A model generated the notes under the pieces. That model searched no databases. It saw only the letters and a program-made list of their open reading frames with translations, and was not told the DNA's origin. From positions 12,801 to 56,451 of the forward strand of contig CAJUKV010000024.1 in assembly GCA_910587305.1 (NCBI GenBank): a stretch of DNA of 43,651 nucleotides, written 5' to 3'. The position numbers and the translations under genes were made by a program. The DNA comes from an uncultured Lachnospiraceae bacterium (lineage in GTDB: Bacteria > Bacillota > Clostridia > Lachnospirales > Lachnospiraceae). Below are positions 39,651 to 43,651 of this stretch, one piece after another (position 1 is the first letter of the stretch; each line of letters starts with the position of its first letter).

Positions 39651-40343
39651 ATGCCGAAAAATGAAACTTGCAGGCATGAACTGAAATACCAGATTTCCAT
39701 AGCGGACTGTTTTGCTATACGGCAGAGGCTGCGGCCGGTAATGAAGCCGGATGAACATACCGGGGAAGATGGGAAATATACAATCCGAAGTATTTATTTT
39801 GATAATTCGGATGACAAAGCGCTGCGTGACAAAGTGAACGGTGTGCAAAAACGTGAGAAATTCCGCATTCGTTATTATAACGACGACTTTTCTTTTCTGG
39901 TATTGGAAAAGAAGATCAAATGGAACAGCCTCTGCCAGAAAATAGATGCGAGGCTTACAGAACAAGAATGCAGAGCCTTGCTGAAAGGCGATACAGGCTG
40001 GATGATGACACATCCATCGGGCCTTGTGCGGGAGCTTTATTGTAAAATGGGCAGCCAGCAGCTGAAGCCCAGAGTGCTGGTATCCTACATACGGGAACCT
40101 TATGTATATGCGGCAGGAAATGTCCGTGTTACTTTTGATTCCCATATTCGCAGCACGCTTTTTCACCGTTCATTTTTAGAAGAAAGGGTTTCGGATATTG
40201 ATGTTGCAGACAAACCGGGAACTATCATACTGGAGATTAAGTTTGATGCATTTTTGCCGGATGTCATTCAGGATCTTCTCCAGACAGAAAATATTCGTCA
40301 GCAGGCTTATTCAAAATATGAGGCATGCAGAAGGTTCGGTTAA
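39651..40343 (+). CDS. VTC-domain (polyphosphate polymerase-like) protein
   Basis: 230 residues, all one VTC domain (PF09359) of the triphosphate-tunnel fold: RHELKY at 8-13, YTIRSIYFDN, KREKFRIRYYNDD, SFLVLEKKIKWNSLCQK, NVRVTFDSHIRSTLF and ILEIKFDAFLPDVI. The alternating basic and acidic residues line the tunnel; in yeast Vtc4 this domain polymerises ATP phosphate into polyphosphate. Bacterial stand-alone versions are annotated as polyphosphate polymerase domain proteins, but their activity is largely untested. There is no signal or membrane segment. Ribosome binding site AAAGGAG. First gene of the operon with DUF4956 and CotH. Confidence 0.92.
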   Translation: MPKNETCRHELKYQISIADCFAIRQRLRPVMKPDEHTGEDGKYTIRSIYFDNSDDKALRDKVNGVQKREKFRIRYYNDDFSFLVLEKKIKWNSLCQKIDARLTEQECRALLKGDTGWMMTHPSGLVRELYCKMGSQQLKPRVLVSYIREPYVYAAGNVRVTFDSHIRSTLFHRSFLEERVSDIDVADKPGTIILEIKFDAFLPDVIQDLLQTENIRQQAYSKYEACRRFG

Positions 40344-40374
40344 AATTCAAAAAACAGTAGGAGGAACAAAAGAA

Positions 40375-41046
40375 ATGAGCTTTAATGATATTTTTAAATC
40401 CAGTTTTCTGGAGAGCGTATCGGAATTTTCCATTATTGACACGATTCTGGGGATGGCGGTTGCACTGGTAATCGGTCTGTTTATTTTCGTGATTTATAAA
40501 AAGACACTGACGGGCATTATGTATTCCAGCGGCTTTGCCCTGACATTGGTGGGGCTTTCTCTTGTCACAACCCTCGTTATTATGGCGGTTACATCCAATG
40601 TGGTACTTTCTCTTGGCATGGTCGGCGCATTATCCATTGTTCGTTTTCGGACTGCCATCAAGGAACCGGTAGAGATCGTGTTTTTGTTTTGGGCGTTGGC
40701 CGCAGGCATTGTGATCGGAGCAGGAATGGTTCCGCTGGCTATTATAGGCTCTGTAATTATCGGAGTGATTCTACTTTTATTTGCAAATCGTAAGATCCAC
40801 AATAATCCTTATATCCTTGTCTTGAACCTGTTGGATGAAGAAGCAGAGCAGGGAGCCCTTGGCGTTTTGGGACAGGACGTGGAGCAATATATTGTAAAGT
40901 CCAAGACAGTGAATGCAGCGGGAATTGAATTGACGGCTGAGCTTCGTGCTAAAAATGCAACCACTTCTTTTGTCAACCGGATTCACAATGTTCCGGGGGT
41001 AGAGAATGCAACTTTAGTCAGCTATAACGGCGAATATATGTCCTGA
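40375..41046 (+). CDS. DUF4956 membrane protein
   Basis: 223 residues. Three to four membrane helices (TILGMAVALVIGLFIFVIYK; SSGFALTLVGLSLVTTLVIM; VFLFWALAAGIVIGAGMVPL) surround the family hallmark LGMVGALSIVRFRTAIKEPV. A cytoplasmic C-terminal domain follows (YIVKSKTVNAAGIELTAELR, ending near VPGVENATLVSYNGEY). This matches DUF4956 (PF16316), which commonly sits between VTC and CotH genes. It could anchor the VTC protein at the membrane or move its product; this is inference. The start at 40375 has GTAGGAGG upstream; the longer frame overlapping the VTC gene is not family-like. Confidence 0.92.
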   Translation: MSFNDIFKSSFLESVSEFSIIDTILGMAVALVIGLFIFVIYKKTLTGIMYSSGFALTLVGLSLVTTLVIMAVTSNVVLSLGMVGALSIVRFRTAIKEPVEIVFLFWALAAGIVIGAGMVPLAIIGSVIIGVILLLFANRKIHNNPYILVLNLLDEEAEQGALGVLGQDVEQYIVKSKTVNAAGIELTAELRAKNATTSFVNRIHNVPGVENATLVSYNGEYMS

Positions 41047-41058
41047 TGGAGGGAAAAC

Positions 41059-42888
41059 ATGATCGCACATAAAAACATTACAAAAATCGTTGCTGTGGTC
41101 ATGGCTGTTGTTACTTGTCTGTGTCTGGCCGCAATTGCCTGTGCCGAATTGTTCGCAGAGGTTTTGGGCGGTCCGGGCGTTACGATGGAGTATGAGTCCA
41201 GGCTGTTCGATACAGATGAAATTCTGAGCATCAACATTATCATGGATGATGGGGAATGGAATGATATGCTTTCCAATGCTGTTTCGGAGACCTATAGCCA
41301 GTGCGACGTGGAAATTAACGGTGAAATGTTTTACCGTGTCGGCATCCGGCCAAAAGGGAATACGAGCCTCACATCCATTGCAAGCGATCCGGAAACAGAC
41401 CGCTACAGCTTTAAACTGGAATTTGATCAGTATGTAGAAGGCCAGAGCTGTTATGGCCTGGACAAATTGATTTTAAATAACAATTATGCCGATGCAACGA
41501 ATATGAAAGAGGCGCTAATTTATGATATGTACCAATATCTGAACGTGGATGCCTCTCTTTACAATTATGCCAAAATCTCTGTGAATGGCGAATACTGGGG
41601 TGTGTACCTGGCGCTGGAAGCGGTAGAGGATAGCTTTTTGCTGAGAAATTACGGTACAGAAAATGGAGAACTTTATAAACCGGACAGTATGGATATGGGA
41701 GGCGGAGGATTTGGTGGATTTTCTATGGGCGGCAATGGTGCCAATCTGAATTATACAGACGATGAACTGGACAGCTATTCCGCAATCTGGGACGGGGAAG
41801 TGACGGATAGCGGGAAAACAGATCACAGGCGGGTTATAACTGCATTAAAAAATATATCAGAAGGCACATCTCTTGAGAGATACATGGATGTGGATAATCT
41901 ATTGAAATATATGGCTGTCCACGTTTTTTCCGTAAACGAAGACAGTCTTTCAGGTATGATGGCGCATAATTACTATTTGTATGAGACCGATGGAAGGCTC
42001 AATATTCTCCCGTGGGATTATAACCTTGCGCTTGGCGGCATGGGTGGAATGAATGGTAATAACAGTGCAACGAGTGTGGTAAATGATGCCATTGACAATG
42101 CCTTTTCCGGTACAAATTTTTTTGATACGTTGATGGAAAATGAGGAATATCAGTCAGAATATTATAGTTATTTGCAGCAGCTTACAGAGGAGTATATTTT
42201 CGGCGGTGGATTTGAAGCATTTTATAGCCGTGTGCGCAGTCAGATTGATTCATTGGTTGAGAGTGATCCCACTGCTTTCTATACATATGAAGAATATCTG
42301 GATGCTGTAGATACGCTGTATGAGGTAGTACAGCTGCGTGGAAAATCTATAAAAGGGCAGGTAGAGGGAACAATTCCATCTACAAGTGATACGCAGACAA
42401 ATTCAGATGCTTTGGTGGACGCTTCCCATCTGGACTTGAGTGTGATGGGCAGTATGAGCATGGGAGACCGCATGAGAGAATGGAATGGATCCGATGACAA
42501 TGGTGAGGAGGATGCCGTATCTTCCCAATCTGGAGGAAGAGAATTTCCGGGTGATTTTGATCCATCTCAATTTTCGGAGGGAATGCCTCCGGAAGGCTTT
42601 GATATATCACAATCCGACAGTTCTTTTTCTGATAAGAAAGGGGATAAAGAAACTGTACGGGAGGATGCTCCGGAAGAAACTGACATGAAACAGCAGTTTG
42701 GCGTGACACCGGATCAAAAACCATGGGAGATGGAACGTGGTTCGGAAAATATGCCAGGTATGAACTTTGCTGGTAGTAATGGAAATTTTAATAACGTAAA
42801 TGGTTTGATCTTGTATGGCGTGTGTTTGGTGTTATTGATTATAGCCTTCATATTTGTGAAAGCGTATCATAGACGTTCTTATAAATAA
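41059..42888 (+). CDS. CotH-kinase family membrane protein
   Basis: 609 residues. An N-terminal membrane segment (VVMAVVTCLCLAAIACAELF), then the CotH domain (PF08757): VGIRPKGNTSLTSIASDPET, YGLDKLILNNNYADATNMKE, VNGEYWGVYLALEAVEDSFL, VNEDSLSGMMAHNYYLYE and NILPWDYNLALGG with metal-binding Asp320. A Gly-rich insert (MDMGGGGFGGFSMGGNG) interrupts the domain. A long Ser/Asp/Met/Pro-rich region leads to a C-terminal helix (LILYGVCLVLLIIAFIFVKA), so the enzyme is exposed outside. CotH of Bacillus phosphorylates spore coat proteins; the target here is unknown. Ribosome binding site GGAGGG. Last gene of the operon. Confidence 0.93.
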   Translation: MIAHKNITKIVAVVMAVVTCLCLAAIACAELFAEVLGGPGVTMEYESRLFDTDEILSINIIMDDGEWNDMLSNAVSETYSQCDVEINGEMFYRVGIRPKGNTSLTSIASDPETDRYSFKLEFDQYVEGQSCYGLDKLILNNNYADATNMKEALIYDMYQYLNVDASLYNYAKISVNGEYWGVYLALEAVEDSFLLRNYGTENGELYKPDSMDMGGGGFGGFSMGGNGANLNYTDDELDSYSAIWDGEVTDSGKTDHRRVITALKNISEGTSLERYMDVDNLLKYMAVHVFSVNEDSLSGMMAHNYYLYETDGRLNILPWDYNLALGGMGGMNGNNSATSVVNDAIDNAFSGTNFFDTLMENEEYQSEYYSYLQQLTEEYIFGGGFEAFYSRVRSQIDSLVESDPTAFYTYEEYLDAVDTLYEVVQLRGKSIKGQVEGTIPSTSDTQTNSDALVDASHLDLSVMGSMSMGDRMREWNGSDDNGEEDAVSSQSGGREFPGDFDPSQFSEGMPPEGFDISQSDSSFSDKKGDKETVREDAPEETDMKQQFGVTPDQKPWEMERGSENMPGMNFAGSNGNFNNVNGLILYGVCLVLLIIAFIFVKAYHRRSYK

Positions 42889-42987
42889 TGGCAGTGAGAG
42901 GTATCAAAACAGACGGGACCTATTTGTTTAAATGTATTTCATAGGTTTTGAAGTACTTAGTTGTTTCTGATTATTTGTATAAAAATG

Positions 42988-43034
42988 AAATCTTCCAGCG
43001 TTCAGTTTTTTATTGATCGCCGGAAGATTTTATT
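42988..43034. terminator. Bidirectional terminator between converging genes
   Basis: AAATCTTCC (42988-42996) pairs with GGAAGATTT (43022-43030), inner GCG with CGC, followed by TATTTT. On the minus strand the stem is followed by T-rich sequence, serving the regulator gene. Confidence 0.75.
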
Positions 43035-43634
43035 TTATACGGAAGAAAAGGCCAGCCACTTGGAACCGTAAGTATCCAGATAAAACCGATTGCCATACTC
43101 ATTTTCAATAAAGCGGCCTTTTACCTGGTACCATCCCTGCAGCTCTTTTCTTAAATCTGAGTCTGGAGAAATCGGCTCCAGCCAGATTTCTTTTTGTTTT
43201 TTGACTTCAGAATGGGACAGCGGCGGTTCGTCTGGCGGTTCTGCATCAGAGAATGGAGGAGCCATACGAAGTAAATCCCCAATTATATCTGCAAATGGCA
43301 TAGTTCGCCCATCGGGAAGGGTCATAAGCCTGTCGGCGGCATTCACCAACAGCCATCCATAAACGGCAGACCATACCGGTCTGCCATGAAAAGCCGGCAG
43401 TGCCTGCAGTGGGATAGGATTTTTGGAATCCGTCCTTTGGGTGTCGGAACGACCGAGCAGGAAATCGGTTGTAACGCCGTAGAGGTTGGCCATATTCTCA
43501 AGGCTGTCTATGGACGGGGACTTCCGTTCGCCTTCCCAGGCGCTGAGCGTCGGCTGGGAAACGCCTAGCTTTTCGGCGGCTTCAATAACTTTTAACTTGT
43601 TGATTTGCCTTGCTGTTTTGAATTGTTTTGGCAT
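43035..43634 (-). CDS. XRE-family transcriptional regulator
   Basis: 199 residues. The N-terminal helix-turn-helix (KLKVIEAAEKLGVSQPTLSA followed by WEGERKSPSIDSLENMANLY, about 13-52) is of the Cro/C1-XRE type, then GVTTDFLLGRSD. The C-terminal 125 residues (GRPVWSAVYGWLLVNAADRL; GWYQVKGRFIENEYGNRFYL) form a separate domain typical of stand-alone Lachnospiraceae regulators, possibly ligand-binding. The site GGCGGTGAT precedes the ATG at 43634 near the window edge, so its promoter is not visible. Its target is unknown; it converges on the CotH gene. Confidence 0.88.
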   Translation of the reverse strand: MPKQFKTARQINKLKVIEAAEKLGVSQPTLSAWEGERKSPSIDSLENMANLYGVTTDFLLGRSDTQRTDSKNPIPLQALPAFHGRPVWSAVYGWLLVNAADRLMTLPDGRTMPFADIIGDLLRMAPPFSDAEPPDEPPLSHSEVKKQKEIWLEPISPDSDLRKELQGWYQVKGRFIENEYGNRFYLDTYGSKWLAFSSV

Positions 43635-43651
43635 TTTATCACCGCCTTTGT

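Overview
The window looks like a chromosomal segment of a motile gut Firmicute of the Lachnospiraceae type. The supports are purine-rich AGGAGG-like ribosome binding sites, moderate G+C, a flagellin-like gene, a DUF3842 gene, a YesL/DUF624 gene, a Cys-rich KTR protein, and sugar ABC transporter plus GH36/GH13 genes. This is inference from gene content; no 16S rRNA is present.

Layout. 0-2.9 kb: a tandem 139-bp structured repeat, an ABC-class ATPase, a possible 26-aa holin-like toxin peptide with its own promoter and terminator, and tRNA-Gly(CCC) on the minus strand. 2.9-5.3 kb: a frameshifted coiled-coil gene, then a 194-bp MITE and a 1717-bp IS4-type insertion sequence side by side. They have matching ends and share a 9-bp target duplication; the transposase is frameshifted. 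5.4-16.5 kb: small hypothetical gene, nitroreductase, Lhr-type helicase, acidic coiled-coil protein (minus), DUF3842, flagellin-like protein, aldo/keto reductase with ferredoxin-like tail, LacI-type regulator. 16.6-18.3 kb: a minus-strand YesL (DUF624) and membrane-protein pair. 18.5-26.4 kb: an alpha-galactoside/sucrose locus with a binding lipoprotein, two permeases, an amylosucrase-like GH13 enzyme and a GH36 alpha-galactosidase. 26.4-28.8 kb: an accessory patch with an IS1634-like remnant, a long structured leader with an intrinsic terminator ahead of a DUF3268 zinc-finger gene, and a sigma-region-2-only gene.

29-43 kb is the most interesting part. Five separate promoters carry the same architecture, CTTTAG-N5-CTTTAG (one copy TTTTAG)-N10-(TATAAT or TAATAT). 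This is the 11-bp direct-repeat spacing expected for an OmpR/PhoB-type response regulator that replaces the -35 box. They drive: (A) an OmpR-type regulator overlapping a small alarmone synthetase; (E) a second OmpR regulator with its histidine kinase; (B) a Gld-like ABC transporter (ATPase, permease, GldG-like, DUF4340) followed by a cyclophilin; (C) a lipoprotein with a Cys-rich KTR protein; (D) a VTC-type polyphosphate polymerase domain protein, a DUF4956 membrane protein and a CotH-kinase protein. The likely master regulator (RR at 30737, HK at 31408) lies inside the regulon and appears autoregulated. I infer a single stress or envelope regulon linking (p)ppGpp synthesis, VTC/CotH phosphate chemistry and a Gld-type transporter.

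Two dispersed repeat families run through the window. One (about 139 bp, three loci) forms a hairpin whose outer stem changes sequence but stays paired, and sits after stop codons or next to genes. The other (about 75 bp, five loci) lies in 5' leaders in sense orientation, and at four loci its last bases are the Shine-Dalgarno exactly 7 nt before the start codon.
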